Assembly: GCF_000757485.1 (NCBI RefSeq)
Contig: NZ_JPYO01000036.1
Coordinates: forward strand, 204,894 to 268,893
From: Achromobacter sp. RTa
GTDB lineage: Bacteria; Pseudomonadota; Gammaproteobacteria; Burkholderiales; Burkholderiaceae_B
Length of the DNA stretch: 64,000 nt
Reading direction: 5' to 3'
The notes beneath the pieces were generated by a model. That model ran no database searches. It saw only the letters and a program-made list of their open reading frames with translations, and was not told the DNA's origin. How positions within the stretch are numbered: position 1 is the stretch's first letter; the number at the start of each line of letters is the position of its first letter. Positions 54,037 through 63,499 of this stretch are shown piece by piece. The position numbers and the translations under genes were made by a program.

Positions 54037-54690
54037 ATGGAACTTTCGAGTTTGTCATTTTCCGATCACGAGTCGATTCCCGAGCGCTACGCGTTCGGCA
54101 AGATCGATGCGCAATCGCACGTCGCGCTGGCAGACAATTTCAACCCGCAGTTTTCCTGGGACGACGTCCCAGCGGGCACGCAGTCGTTTGCCTTGATCTG
54201 CCACGATCCCGACGTGCCTTCCAGTCCCGATGACGTCAACCAGGAAGGCCGCGAAGTGCCGGCCGATCTGCCGCGCGTGGACTTCTTCCACTGGGTGCTG
54301 GTGGACCTGGCCGCCGACCTGCGCGAAATCGAGGAAGGCACCTTCTCCAACGGCATCACGCCGCGGGGCAAGGGCGGTCCCCTGGCTCCCATGGATTCCC
54401 GCCAGGGCATCAACTCCTATTCCTCGTGGTTCGCGAACGACCACGACATGAGCGGGGACTACTTCGGCTACGACGGCCCGTGCCCGCCCTGGAACGACGC
54501 GCTGGTGCACCGCTACGTGTTCACGCTGTACGCGCTGGACGTGCACAGCCTGAACCTGCAGGGCTCGTTCACGGGCGAGGACGCGCTGCGGGCCATGCAG
54601 AACCACGTGCTGGCTAAGGCGTCGCTCACGGGTACCTATACGCTCAATCCGAGGCTCGCGCCCAAGCAGATCGGGGCCACCTCGGCCTGA
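54037..54690 (+). CDS. YbhB/YbcL-family (Raf kinase inhibitor-like) protein
   Basis: A 217-residue protein of the phosphatidylethanolamine-binding superfamily. The family core includes PQFSWDDVPAGTQSFALICHDPD (residues ~29-51), FFHWVLVDLAADLREI and the ligand-site region YFGYDGPCPPWNDALVHRYVFTLYALD (~146-172). There is no signal peptide, so it is cytoplasmic like E. coli YbhB. The biological role is unknown. GGAG lies before the ATG. Confidence 0.9.
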   Translation: MELSSLSFSDHESIPERYAFGKIDAQSHVALADNFNPQFSWDDVPAGTQSFALICHDPDVPSSPDDVNQEGREVPADLPRVDFFHWVLVDLAADLREIEEGTFSNGITPRGKGGPLAPMDSRQGINSYSSWFANDHDMSGDYFGYDGPCPPWNDALVHRYVFTLYALDVHSLNLQGSFTGEDALRAMQNHVLAKASLTGTYTLNPRLAPKQIGATSA

Positions 54691-54709
54691 CCCGGCCGCG
54701 CAGCGAATC

Positions 54710-54733
54710 AGGGGCCGCCATGCGGCCCCTTTT
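54710..54733 (+). terminator. Rho-independent terminator
   Basis: AGGGGCCGC-CAT-GCGGCCCCT followed by TTTT, 20 bases past the stop of the YbhB-like gene. Confidence 0.88.
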
Positions 54734-54963
54734 CATTGCCCGGTTTCCGCCGTTTTGCATGAAAGTTCCTCAAGTCGGCTTGAGAGCGGTTTCCGGACGC
54801 GGAACGTTGGCGTGGTTTTCGCGCCCGTCCACGCAGTTTTGGCTGCATTGGGAGCATTTTGGCGGCAATTGATCGGGCCCGACGCGGTAAACTATCCGGC
54901 ATTCTCCGGGTTTACCCACCCGACGCCGCTTTCTCCTTTCTTACCGTCTCAGGAACCCCCGTC

Positions 54964-56214
54964 ATGTTTGACCGCAACCTCACCTTGTCCAAGGCTGACC
55001 CGGACGTTTGGGCCGCCATCCAGAAGGAAGACGTTCGCCAAGAGCAGCACATCGAGCTGATCGCTTCGGAGAACTACGCCAGCCCGGCCGTCATGGAAGC
55101 CCAGGGCACGCAGCTCACGAACAAGTACGCCGAAGGCTACCCGGGCAAGCGCTACTACGGTGGTTGCGAATACGTGGACGTGGTCGAGCAACTGGCCATC
55201 GACCGCCTGAAGCAGATCTTCGGCGCCGAAGCCGCCAATGTGCAGCCCAACTCGGGTTCGCAGGCCAACCAGGGCGTGTACATGGCCGTCCTGAAGCCGG
55301 GCGACACGGTGCTGGGCATGAGCCTAGCCGAAGGCGGCCACCTGACGCACGGCGCGTCGGTCAACGCGTCGGGCAAGCTGTACAACTTCATCTCGTACGG
55401 CTTGGACGAAAACGAGGTCCTGAACTACGCGCAGGTCGAGCAGCTGGCAAAGGAATACAAGCCCAAGCTGATCGTCGCGGGCGCCTCCGCCTACGCCCTG
55501 CACATCGATTTCGAGCGCATGGCCCGCATCGCCCGCGAAAACGGCGCGCTGTTCATGGTCGACATCGCCCACTATGCGGGCCTGGTCGCCGGCGGCGCCT
55601 ACCCCAACCCGGTGCCCCACGCCGACTTCGTCACCTCGACCACGCACAAGTCGCTGCGCGGCCCGCGCGGCGGCGTCATCATGATGAAGGCCGAACACGA
55701 GAAGATCGTCAACTCGGCCATCTTCCCCGGCATCCAGGGCGGTCCGCTGATGCACGTCATCGCCGGCAAGGCCGTGGCCTTCAAGGAAGCGCTGGAGCCC
55801 GAGTTCAAGGAATACGCCCAGCAAGTGGTCAAGAACGCCAAGGTGCTGGCCGACACGCTGGTCAAGCGCGGCCTGCGCATCGTTTCCGGCCGCACCGAAA
55901 GCCACGTCATGCTGGTGGACCTGCGTTCCAAGGGCATCACGGGCAAGGAAGCGGAAGCCGTGCTGGGCCAGGCCCACATCACGGTCAACAAGAACGCCAT
56001 CCCGAATGACCCGGAAAAGCCCTTCGTGACCAGCGGCATCCGTCTGGGCACGCCGGCCATGACCACGCGCGGTTTCACCGAAGCGGAAGCCGAACTGACC
56101 GCCAACCTGATCGCCGACGTGCTGGACAACCCGCGCGACGAAGCCAACATCGCCGCCGTGCGCGCCCGCGTCAACGAACTGACCTCGCGCCTGCCGGTCT
56201 ACGGCAAGAAGTAA
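54964..56214 (+). CDS. glyA: Serine hydroxymethyltransferase
   Basis: PLP enzyme that interconverts serine and glycine and supplies one-carbon units to tetrahydrofolate. The 416-residue protein has [31 protein letters not shown] near the N-terminus, [20 protein letters not shown] and the PLP-binding Lys in [15 protein letters not shown] near residue 228. The ATG at 54964 ([10 protein letters not shown]) matches homologues; the longer upstream frame is leader. It is followed by a terminator and then nrdR, a conserved neighbour. Confidence 0.98.
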   Translation: MFDRNLTLSKADPDVWAAIQKEDVRQEQHIELIASENYASPAVMEAQGTQLTNKYAEGYPGKRYYGGCEYVDVVEQLAIDRLKQIFGAEAANVQPNSGSQANQGVYMAVLKPGDTVLGMSLAEGGHLTHGASVNASGKLYNFISYGLDENEVLNYAQVEQLAKEYKPKLIVAGASAYALHIDFERMARIARENGALFMVDIAHYAGLVAGGAYPNPVPHADFVTSTTHKSLRGPRGGVIMMKAEHEKIVNSAIFPGIQGGPLMHVIAGKAVAFKEALEPEFKEYAQQVVKNAKVLADTLVKRGLRIVSGRTESHVMLVDLRSKGITGKEAEAVLGQAHITVNKNAIPNDPEKPFVTSGIRLGTPAMTTRGFTEAEAELTANLIADVLDNPRDEANIAAVRARVNELTSRLPVYGKK

Positions 56215-56261
56215 GCCCGCATCCCGCCTGCGGGCTCCGCGCCCGCAAGCTGGCCCAGTCG

Positions 56262-56297
56262 AAGGGACGGCCCCGCAAGGCGCCGTCCCTTTGCTTT
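56262..56297 (+). terminator. Rho-independent terminator after glyA
   Basis: AAGGGACGGC and GCCGTCCCTT form a 10-bp stem with a 10-base loop, followed by TTGCTTT. Confidence 0.85.
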
Positions 56298-56398
56298 CCG
56301 GGCCGGAAAGGTCCGGATTAGCCCGTATTGACGCTGGCGGCCGGGAGCGTCGTTACAATATGCTCAACTATTGCCACCAGTGCCTTTAGGGATCACAC

Positions 56399-56878
56399 AT
56401 GCGGTGTCCATTTTGCGGCAATGCCGAAACACAGGTCGTCGACAGCCGGGTCTCGGAAGAAGGCGACGCCATCCGCCGTCGCCGCCGCTGCTTGTCCTGT
56501 GACAAGCGATTCACCACCTACGAGCGGGTGGAGCTCGCCATGCCCTCCATCGTGAAACGCAATGGCAGCCGCAGCGACTACGATCCCGGCAAGCTGCGCG
56601 CCAGCCTGAGCCTGGCATTGCGCAAGCGGCCCGTCAGCACCGAGGACGTGGATGCGGCGGTTGCCCGCATCGAAGAACAGTTGCTGGCCAGCGGCCTGAG
56701 GGAAGTGCCTTCCGAGCACATAGGCGAGCTCGTCATGAACGAGCTGCGCAAGCTCGACAAGGTGGCATACGTGCGCTTCGCGTCGGTCTACAAGAGCTTC
56801 GAGGACATCGGCGAGTTCGTCGAGGCCATCCGCGAGATGCAGGGCCCCCTGCTGCCCGGGAAACTGCGCAAGGAGTAG
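56399..56878 (+). CDS. nrdR: Transcriptional repressor NrdR
   Basis: A 159-residue ATP/dATP-sensing repressor of ribonucleotide reductase genes. The N-terminal zinc ribbon has [17 protein letters not shown] and [15 protein letters not shown] (two CxxC pairs). The ATP-cone follows ([22 protein letters not shown] to [15 protein letters not shown]). Its likely targets in this window are the two boxes upstream of nrdAB at 22598-22644. In many proteobacteria nrdR sits next to ribD; here two opposite-strand genes lie between them. Confidence 0.98.
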   Translation: MRCPFCGNAETQVVDSRVSEEGDAIRRRRRCLSCDKRFTTYERVELAMPSIVKRNGSRSDYDPGKLRASLSLALRKRPVSTEDVDAAVARIEEQLLASGLREVPSEHIGELVMNELRKLDKVAYVRFASVYKSFEDIGEFVEAIREMQGPLLPGKLRKE

Positions 56879-56900
56879 CCCGGGCGGCGCGCGGGCCCCG

Positions 56901-57863
56901 TCATTGCATGGCGGTAGACCGGGCCAGGCTGGGCGTAAGCGGCTGGAACTTGCGCCAGACGCGCCGCATGTGCTGCGCCGACCCGAAGCCCGATCTCTCC
57001 GCCACGCGCTCCAGGTCCAGGCGGGTGTCGCGCAGCAAGTCGCGCGCCAGCGCGACGCGTATCTGATAGAGATAGTCCATCGGCGTGCATCCCGCGTGTT
57101 CGCGGAACAGCCGGGTCAGGTGGCGGGCGCTGGTATGCGCGTGGTCCGCCAACGATTGCGCCGACCAGGGCGCGGCGGGGTCGCGTATCACCGCATCCTG
57201 CACCCTGTGCACCCCCGGATGCAGATGGCTGCGGTGGTCCAGCCAGGGCGACAGCGTCGAGTCCGTGCCGGCGCGCCGCTGGTAGACCACCATGTCGCGC
57301 GCCACTTCGCTGGCCACGCGAGGCCCGCAATGACGCGACACCATGTGCAGCGCCAGGTCGATGCCTGCCGTGATCCCCGCGCTGCTGACCAGCCTGCCGT
57401 CCTCGACGAAGATCCGGTTGTCGTGCAGGCGCGCGCTGGGATCAAGGCTGGCCAGCTGTTCCAGGCAGGTGTGGTGCGTGGTGCATTCGCGCTGCCGGGT
57501 AAGCCCGGCGGCGGCCGCGAACAGCGCGCCCGCGCACACGGTCATTAGCGTGAAGCCGTCCGCGGGGTGGCGCAGGGCCAGCCATTCGATGATGGCCTGG
57601 GCGTGAGGATCGTCCAGGCGCGTCGGTTTGCCCACCACGCCCGAGATGATGACCAGCGCTTCTGGCGGCAAGGCCGCCGGAAGCGCCTTGATGTGCGCCA
57701 GGTGCAGGCCGGGAATGCCGCTTTCGACCTCCCGGGACGGGCCGCAGAAATGCTGCTCGAACGCGCCCGGACTGAGCTTGTTGGCCACCCGGAACGCTTC
57801 CGCCGGGCCGGCTACGTCCAGCAGGACGATGCCTTGCGTCAGCACGAAATACACCGGAACCAT
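56901..57863 (-). CDS. GlxA-family transcriptional regulator (DJ-1/PfpI plus AraC domain)
   Basis: A 320-residue regulator. The N-terminal DJ-1/PfpI-like domain (VYFVLTQGIVLLDVAGPAEAFRVAN to LMTVCAGALFAAAAGL, residues ~1-190) probably binds a ligand. The C-terminal AraC helix-turn-helix pair includes SLADHAHTSARHLTRLFREHAG and ARDLLRDTRLDLERVAERSGFGSAQHMRRVWR. The adjacent cysteine hydrolase gene on the same strand, 18 bases upstream, is its likely partner. Inducer unknown. Confidence 0.92.
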   Translation of the reverse strand: MVPVYFVLTQGIVLLDVAGPAEAFRVANKLSPGAFEQHFCGPSREVESGIPGLHLAHIKALPAALPPEALVIISGVVGKPTRLDDPHAQAIIEWLALRHPADGFTLMTVCAGALFAAAAGLTRQRECTTHHTCLEQLASLDPSARLHDNRIFVEDGRLVSSAGITAGIDLALHMVSRHCGPRVASEVARDMVVYQRRAGTDSTLSPWLDHRSHLHPGVHRVQDAVIRDPAAPWSAQSLADHAHTSARHLTRLFREHAGCTPMDYLYQIRVALARDLLRDTRLDLERVAERSGFGSAQHMRRVWRKFQPLTPSLARSTAMQ

Positions 57864-57881
57864 GGCGCCTCCCGTGGCTGA

Positions 57882-58445
57882 CTAAGCGGCCAGCGCATCC
57901 GCGGCGCGCGCAATGCGGGCGAAACGCCCTTGCAGGACCAGCTCGGTGTGGTCGCGGATCTCGGCCGGCGTGTAATGCTTGCCGGACGGGCTCTGCATGG
58001 CGAAGGTCAGGGTGGCGTCGGTGGGGAACACCACCTTGAAGCCGGCGTCGCTGGCATGCCGCGACGTGGTTTCGCAGCACTGCTCGGTGCGGATGCCGCA
58101 GACGATGACGCCTTCGATCCCACGGGCGAGCAGCCAGTCGTGCAGGCTGGCGCCGCTGGCGTCTTTGGCGTAGAGCGACGAATGCACGGTCTTGTGGAAC
58201 ACGGCGGTGGGCGCGATCCGCAGTTCCTCCAGCGTCCGGACGTGGCCCGAGGCCAGCGAGAAGGGGCTGGCGGGGTCATTGGTGACGCTGGTGTGGAATA
58301 CCTGGAGCACCGGAATATCCTTTGCGGCGGCGGCATCGATCAGGGACTGGATCTGCTCCAGGAAGGCCGGATATTCGGTTTCATCCCAAAACGGACGTTG
58401 CCGGAAAGATTCTTGTACGTCGATGACGATCAGTGCTTGTTTCAT
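57882..58445 (-). CDS. Isochorismatase-family cysteine hydrolase
   Basis: A 187-residue hydrolase. Catalytic Asp in LIVIDVQESF (near residue 10), Lys in AVFHKTVHSSLY (~85) and nucleophile Cys in CGIRTEQCCETTSRHASDAG (near 120). It probably cleaves an amide bond of a small molecule, possibly nicotinamide-like. The ATG at 58445 follows AGGAG at 9 bases and matches the family start (MKQALIVIDVQ). It is encoded with a GlxA-type regulator, a common pairing for this enzyme class. Confidence 0.88.
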   Translation of the reverse strand: MKQALIVIDVQESFRQRPFWDETEYPAFLEQIQSLIDAAAAKDIPVLQVFHTSVTNDPASPFSLASGHVRTLEELRIAPTAVFHKTVHSSLYAKDASGASLHDWLLARGIEGVIVCGIRTEQCCETTSRHASDAGFKVVFPTDATLTFAMQSPSGKHYTPAEIRDHTELVLQGRFARIARAADALAA

Positions 58446-58621
58446 GGAACCGGGCTCCTGGCGGGGATTCAAAAGGGTGTAGGGTCATTTTTACTGCAAT
58501 CCGGCGGTTTGGGGAGCGCGGCGAAAGACGCCTATCGGCCCGAAACGGACATTGGAGGGTAACCTTGCCGCAACGCTTCCCGGCCTCCGCCCGAGAGCCG
58601 GGGCGGCATACAATCCCGTGC

Positions 58622-59773
58622 ATGATGATCCCGAGCGACACCGACGACCTTTTCTGGATGCGACGCGCCCTGGCGTTGGCGCAGACCGTCATGTACTCCA
58701 CCGCGCCCAACCCCCGGGTCGGCTGCGTCATCGTGCGCGACGGACGCGTGCTGGGCGAAGGGGCGACCCAGCCGCCGGGCGGCCCGCACGCCGAAGTTTG
58801 CGCCCTGCGCGACGCCCAGGCGCGCGGCGAGTCGGTGGCGGGCGCCACGCTGTACGTGACCCTGGAGCCCTGCAGCCATTTCGGCCGCACGCCGCCTTGC
58901 GTGGACGCCGTGCTTGCGGCCCGTCCAGCGCGCGTAGTGGTGGCCCTGGGCGATCCGAATCCGCTGGTCAACGGGCAAGGCCTGGCGCGGCTGCGCGACG
59001 CCGGCATCGCGGTGACCACGGGCGTGTGCCGGGAAGAGGCGCTTGCGATCAATGCCGGCTTCATCTCCCGCATGAGCCGCGGCTTGCCCTGGGTGTGGAT
59101 GAAGATGGCGGCGTCTCTGGACGGCCGCAGCGCGCTGCATAACGGCGTGTCGCAATGGATCACCGGGCCAGATGCCCGCGCCGACGGGCACCGTTGGCGG
59201 GCGCGCAGCTGCGTGGTGCTGACCGGCATGGGCACGGTCCTGAAAGACGACCCGCAGCTCAATGCAAGAGGCGTGGATACGCTCCGCCAGCCCCGCAAGG
59301 CGGTCGTGGACGGCCATTTCGAGATTCCGGAGCACGCCAGGCTGTTCGACGGCGCGGAAGTCATTCTGTTCACCGCCCGCGAAGACGCGGCCAAGGCCCA
59401 GCGCCTGCAGGCCAGGAATGCCCGTGTCGTCGTGCTGCCGGGCGAGGATCCGGGCCGGGTGGACCTGCCCGCGATGATGCGTTGGCTGGCCCAGGAACAG
59501 GTCAATGAGGTGCACGTGGAAGCCGGCGCCGGCTTGAGCGGCGCGCTGGTTTCGGCCGGTTGCGTGGACGAGTTGCTGCTGTATCTGGCGCCGGTGCTGC
59601 TGGGCGATGCGGCGGGCATGGTCCGGCTGCCGATGCTCGAGCACCTGGACGCCGCCCGGCGCTACGAATTCATCGATACCGAACGGCTGGGGGCCGACCT
59701 GCGCGTGCGCGCCAGGGTTGCCGACACCTGGCGCCAACTGATGTTGCGTGTAGAACTGCCCGAGCTGTCCTAG
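58622..59773 (+). CDS. ribD: Riboflavin biosynthesis deaminase/reductase RibD
   Basis: Bifunctional enzyme for two steps of riboflavin synthesis: deamination of the GTP-derived pyrimidine and reduction of its ribose. The 383-residue protein has the zinc deaminase motifs PHAEVCALRDAQARG and EPCSHFGRTPPCVDA (residues ~55-95). The reductase domain follows (KMAASLDGRSALHNGVSQWITG to VHVEAGAGLSGALVSAGCVDE). No FMN riboswitch is seen in the short upstream region. The next genes converge on it, so no other rib gene follows here. Confidence 0.96.
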   Translation: MMIPSDTDDLFWMRRALALAQTVMYSTAPNPRVGCVIVRDGRVLGEGATQPPGGPHAEVCALRDAQARGESVAGATLYVTLEPCSHFGRTPPCVDAVLAARPARVVVALGDPNPLVNGQGLARLRDAGIAVTTGVCREEALAINAGFISRMSRGLPWVWMKMAASLDGRSALHNGVSQWITGPDARADGHRWRARSCVVLTGMGTVLKDDPQLNARGVDTLRQPRKAVVDGHFEIPEHARLFDGAEVILFTAREDAAKAQRLQARNARVVVLPGEDPGRVDLPAMMRWLAQEQVNEVHVEAGAGLSGALVSAGCVDELLLYLAPVLLGDAAGMVRLPMLEHLDAARRYEFIDTERLGADLRVRARVADTWRQLMLRVELPELS

Positions 59774-62232
59774 CCGGCCCTCGTCCGGCGCGCCGCGGCA
59801 TTGCGCCACGCCAGTACGCCCGCGCCGCCGGCGATCAGGGCCAGCAGCCCCGCCGCCAGCAACAGGCCGGGATGCCCGCGGCGCAGGCGTTCCCAGGCCT
59901 TCTCAGCCTGGGTGTAGTGGAACCAGGCCGCCGCCTTGAAGTCGGGCGCGGCGCATTCGCGGCCGAAGGTGCTGCTGAATGGAACTCGCGCGCCCCTATC
60001 TATATAGCGTTGGTAGATCGCTGAAGCCCGCTCTGGCGAATCGTCGATGATGTAGCGGGCGCCTTCGCACAGCACGGCTGCAAAGGCCTGCGAACGGTCG
60101 GGCAGTTCGTCGGCCGCGCGCAGCGCATGGTTGGCTGCGATCTGGCGGTAATGGAAGCGGGCGTACGGCCGCGCCTCGCTGGCGGCGTAGCGCCGGCGCT
60201 CCTCGTCGGCGACGTACGGCCCTGGCAGGGCCGCGGCGGCCCGCTGTTCCGGCGTGTCCGTGGGGGCATTCTGGTCCTGCCAGCCAGGAGCCGCGTTACG
60301 CCCGGCCCCGTAGGTCGTGCTGCCGCCATACACGGCGAAATCCGGCTCCTGCTCATAGCCCATGATTTCCATGCCGTCGCGGCGGGCCAGGCGGGCGGCC
60401 TCGAACCAGGCTTCGGCCCGCGCCGTGCGGCCCCAGGCGTTGGCGGCTTTGCGCAGCGCCTCGCCATATCCCGCGGCGAGCAGGCCGGTTCGCTGCATGC
60501 GCACGGTCCATTTGCCGCCATCCTCTTCCAGCGCGGCGTAACGGGCGTCGGACGCGGCCGGGAAGTAGGGCAGCGCCTGTTCGATCGAGCCTTCGCGCAC
60601 CAGCCGGCGCGCCAGCAGCACGCGCAGGCGATCCGAAGCGGTGACCGGATGCCGCCTGGACCATTCGTAGAAATTCGCGGGGTCTGGCGGAGGCGATGCG
60701 CTCCGCGGCGCTGGCGTGGCGGGCGCCTGCCGGTCCACATAGGCCTTGAGTTCGGCGATGGTCAGCACGCGCTCGGCCACGTAGGCCGCGTCGTTCCAAT
60801 ACGGATTCGGCTGCCAGAAGCCGTCCGCGGCGTACCCCGCCACGGTGGCGTTCAGCAACTGGTCCAGCGCCTCGATGTACTGGCCGCGCGATAGCGTCAG
60901 CACGCCTTGCTCGCCTTTCAGTCGCGCCCCGCCGGGCGCCTCCAGGCTGCCGTCGGCGCTGGGAAAGGCGCTTGCCGCCTTGGCATAGGCCCGGGCCGCT
61001 TGTTCCGTGTCGCCTTGCCGCAGCGCCAGCTTGGCGCGCACCCACCATGCCAGAGCGGTGTCCAGCCTCGCCGCCAGCGTTTGCGCCAGGTCATAGCGGC
61101 CGGTACGGTAGGCCAGCGCGGCCACTCGATCGGCGTCCGGCGCCCGGCTCAGGTCCTGGGTTTCCAGCGCGGCAACCAGCGATTGCAGCGCCGGATTCGG
61201 CGTGATGCCGTCCAGCCCCTGCGCGGCGTCCGCATAGCCGATCTGCCCGCTGACGTCGTAGGCGGCGTAGACATCGGACGCGCTGTCGGCTCTACCGCCC
61301 ACGATGTCGCCCACCCTGGCCAGCGCATACGCAACCAGCAGGCGTTGCGCGACAGGATCGTCGATCAGCCGACGCGCTCGCGCCGGTTCGTCCAGTGCCC
61401 ATTGGGCCAACATGCTCAGCGATGCGTTGCCGCTGGAGGACCCGCGCGCGGCCTGCTCGGCATAGAGGCTGATGGCGCGCTTCAGCGACGCCGCGGGAAT
61501 GGCGTCCACGCAGGGATCGGCGTTGGCCAGCTCGGCATAGCCGCAGAGCCCTTGCGGTCCGGCCAGGAGCAGGCGCGCTTCCTGCCCATAACTGGCCACC
61601 GCCAGGCCCAGCGGGTCGGGCGCGCCGTCACGCGCCAGTTGCCGGACTCGGGCGTAGGCCTGCGCCGCCGCGGATCGCTGCGCGTCCGCGCCGCCGGCCG
61701 TCGTTTCCAGTTCGTCCCCGATTTCTGCCAGCATGTAGGCGGCCCAGACGCTGCGCGCCGCAGCCTGCCGCGGAGGCAGCCGGAGAATGGCTCGGTAGCG
61801 CGCGCGGGCCTGCTCCAGCGAGCGCCCGGCATCGGGCCTGTCGGCGGCATGGGTGTCGACGGCGGCCGCGGTGTAAAGCCGCGCGGCTTCCGGCAGGGCC
61901 GTGCCCAGCGCATAGGCCCGGTCGCCATCGGGCTGTGCGCGCATGGCGCGCGCCACGGCGCGCTGTGTCTCCGTGAGCGCGGGATCGTAGTCTTCCGGAA
62001 TGGCGTTCCGCGGGTCGCTTCCATCCGGCAATTCATAGGCTTCATGGGCTGGCAGCGCGTCGCTGGCGCTTATCAGGCGGGCCGCTTCGTAGCCAAAGGA
62101 GTTTGCCGGCGTGGCGCGCAGCGTGCCCGCTCGGTTGTCGAGCAATTGGGCGGGAAAGTCCGGCCCGCAGGCCACGACGATGCCGGCGCCGGCCAGCAGC
62201 GCGAACGCCGCAAGCGATTTACGGTTGTACAT
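59770..62232 (-). CDS. Large predicted lipoprotein with C-terminal membrane helix, unknown function
   Basis: An 820-residue protein I do not recognise. The start MYNRKSLAAFALLAGAGIVV leads to a lipobox-like VVAC (Cys22). The body is rich in Ala/Arg/Glu helices with many repeated A-x-x-Y/A-x-x-x-A patterns, for example LEQARARYRAILRLPPRQAAA and LRQGDTEQAARAYAKAASAF. These look like degenerate TPR/Sel1 repeats. Residues ~787-809 (LLLAAGLLALIAGGAGVLAW) form a transmembrane helix followed by a basic tail. It could therefore be held at both ends, or the lipobox may be false. It overlaps the DUF3142 gene upstream by 14 bases, so the two form an operon. The stop overlaps the end of ribD by four bases. 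Confidence 0.75.
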   Translation of the reverse strand: MYNRKSLAAFALLAGAGIVVACGPDFPAQLLDNRAGTLRATPANSFGYEAARLISASDALPAHEAYELPDGSDPRNAIPEDYDPALTETQRAVARAMRAQPDGDRAYALGTALPEAARLYTAAAVDTHAADRPDAGRSLEQARARYRAILRLPPRQAAARSVWAAYMLAEIGDELETTAGGADAQRSAAAQAYARVRQLARDGAPDPLGLAVASYGQEARLLLAGPQGLCGYAELANADPCVDAIPAASLKRAISLYAEQAARGSSSGNASLSMLAQWALDEPARARRLIDDPVAQRLLVAYALARVGDIVGGRADSASDVYAAYDVSGQIGYADAAQGLDGITPNPALQSLVAALETQDLSRAPDADRVAALAYRTGRYDLAQTLAARLDTALAWWVRAKLALRQGDTEQAARAYAKAASAFPSADGSLEAPGGARLKGEQGVLTLSRGQYIEALDQLLNATVAGYAADGFWQPNPYWNDAAYVAERVLTIAELKAYVDRQAPATPAPRSASPPPDPANFYEWSRRHPVTASDRLRVLLARRLVREGSIEQALPYFPAASDARYAALEEDGGKWTVRMQRTGLLAAGYGEALRKAANAWGRTARAEAWFEAARLARRDGMEIMGYEQEPDFAVYGGSTTYGAGRNAAPGWQDQNAPTDTPEQRAAAALPGPYVADEERRRYAASEARPYARFHYRQIAANHALRAADELPDRSQAFAAVLCEGARYIIDDSPERASAIYQRYIDRGARVPFSSTFGRECAAPDFKAAAWFHYTQAEKAWERLRRGHPGLLLAAGLLALIAGGAGVLAWRNAAARRTRAG

Positions 62233-63499
62233 GGAAGCTCGCAGGCCCGTTTTCACAGCGTATCCAGCCTATGTTGCGTTGACTGCCCGCGCGCAGCAGG
62301 CCGTCCTGGGAGCGGCGCAGGAAAGCGCCGCCGGCGTCATGTTCGAGGGAGTAGCCATTGATGCCGTCCGCAGCGCGGCAGGCGCCATCCCACCGGATCG
62401 CGAACGGCAGGGCGGCATCGGCGCTGCCGCTGTTGGCAAGGATCAGGTCTTGCGCGTTGTTGCCGCCCGCGGACCGCGCCGTCACGGACAGCGCCGGCAG
62501 CAAGGGCTGGCGCGTCAGCACCGCGCGCCACGTGGCCAGGCTCCAGGCGCGCTCATCGCTCGCGGTGGGCAGCCGGAACCAGGCGATGCCTGCCAGCCCG
62601 CGCGGCGGGGAACGCTGGATCTCGTCGACGAAGGCCGCCATGGCCGCGGGCGCGGCGACCAGTTCGCTCGAGCGGCCGCCAGGCAGCAGAGCGGGGCGTT
62701 CGCTTTCGATTGCGGCAATGCTGCCGTCATCGCTCCAGACCACGCGGCTGCCGTAGGTCGGCAGGGCCACGCGCCAGGGCCGTTGCGTACGCTCCGCGAA
62801 TGCGGCCAGCCAGGCCTGTGCGCGCCTGGCCTGGAACAGGCCCTGTTCAGGGCTGAGCACGGCATGGACCTGCAAGACGGCTTCGTCGGGAATCCTGAGC
62901 AGCGCGTCCAGCGCCGGGCTATTCAACCATGTCGGCAGGGCGGTTATCGACAGGGGCAGGTCCGGGCCCGCTTCTTTCTTCAAGGCCGCGAGGAAAGCCG
63001 CGTAGAGAGGCAGTTTGGACGTGGGGCAGTCATAATCGATTTCGACGCCCGCCAAGGAGATGCCTGCGGAACTCCATGCGCTGCGCGCGGCAGAGATCCG
63101 CGCGAGCACGTCGACGGCCGGCAACGCGCCGGCTCGCCCATCCAGGCGCACGACCATGACGACGGGGCGTTTTGCCGCGGCGAGCGCGGCCAGGTCTGGC
63201 GAGGCCGTGAACCAGCGGCCGTCCGCATTCATCTCGGCCATCAGCACGCGCCATGCCCGCACCACATCGGCGTTGTCCGACATGGCCTGCGTCACCGGCG
63301 CGGTCCAGATGCGCTGCCAGACATACGCATCGCTCGGCAGATCGGCGTCAGGCTCGCCGCAAGCGCCCAGCGCCAGCAGCAGGGCGGCGCACAGCGCCGC
63401 GGAACAACGTTTGACGGTTGTCCGCGCCTGGTTCCTGAAGCTGCTGGCGGCAGGCCTCGAATGGGGCGGCATGTAGCGGAAAAGACCCGTGGATGGCAT
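62219..63499 (-). CDS. DUF3142 lipoprotein
   Basis: A 426-residue predicted lipoprotein with lipobox LALGAC (Cys47 from the first ATG, or Cys38 from an ATG at 63472). The mature protein fits the DUF3142 family: an apparent TIM-barrel-like fold starting YVWQRIWTAPVTQAM, with a strand-end acidic motif, SLAGVEIDYDCPTSKLPLY, that recalls glycoside hydrolase catalytic strands, and LPLSITALPTWL. No enzymatic activity is established for the family. First gene of a two-gene operon with the 820-residue lipoprotein. Neither start has a good ribosome-binding site. Confidence 0.8.
   Translation of the reverse strand: MPSTGLFRYMPPHSRPAASSFRNQARTTVKRCSAALCAALLLALGACGEPDADLPSDAYVWQRIWTAPVTQAMSDNADVVRAWRVLMAEMNADGRWFTASPDLAALAAAKRPVVMVVRLDGRAGALPAVDVLARISAARSAWSSAGISLAGVEIDYDCPTSKLPLYAAFLAALKKEAGPDLPLSITALPTWLNSPALDALLRIPDEAVLQVHAVLSPEQGLFQARRAQAWLAAFAERTQRPWRVALPTYGSRVVWSDDGSIAAIESERPALLPGGRSSELVAAPAAMAAFVDEIQRSPPRGLAGIAWFRLPTASDERAWSLATWRAVLTRQPLLPALSVTARSAGGNNAQDLILANSGSADAALPFAIRWDGACRAADGINGYSLEHDAGGAFLRRSQDGLLRAGSQRNIGWIRCENGPASFHVQP

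Noticed and set aside
54691-54963. A glycine riboswitch upstream of glyA
   Set aside because: I looked for the paired conserved cores of the glycine riboswitch and saw none. The stretch holds a terminator and leader only.
58446-58621. An FMN riboswitch upstream of ribD
   Set aside because: The conserved RFN element sequence blocks are absent, and the gap is short for a full aptamer plus expression platform.
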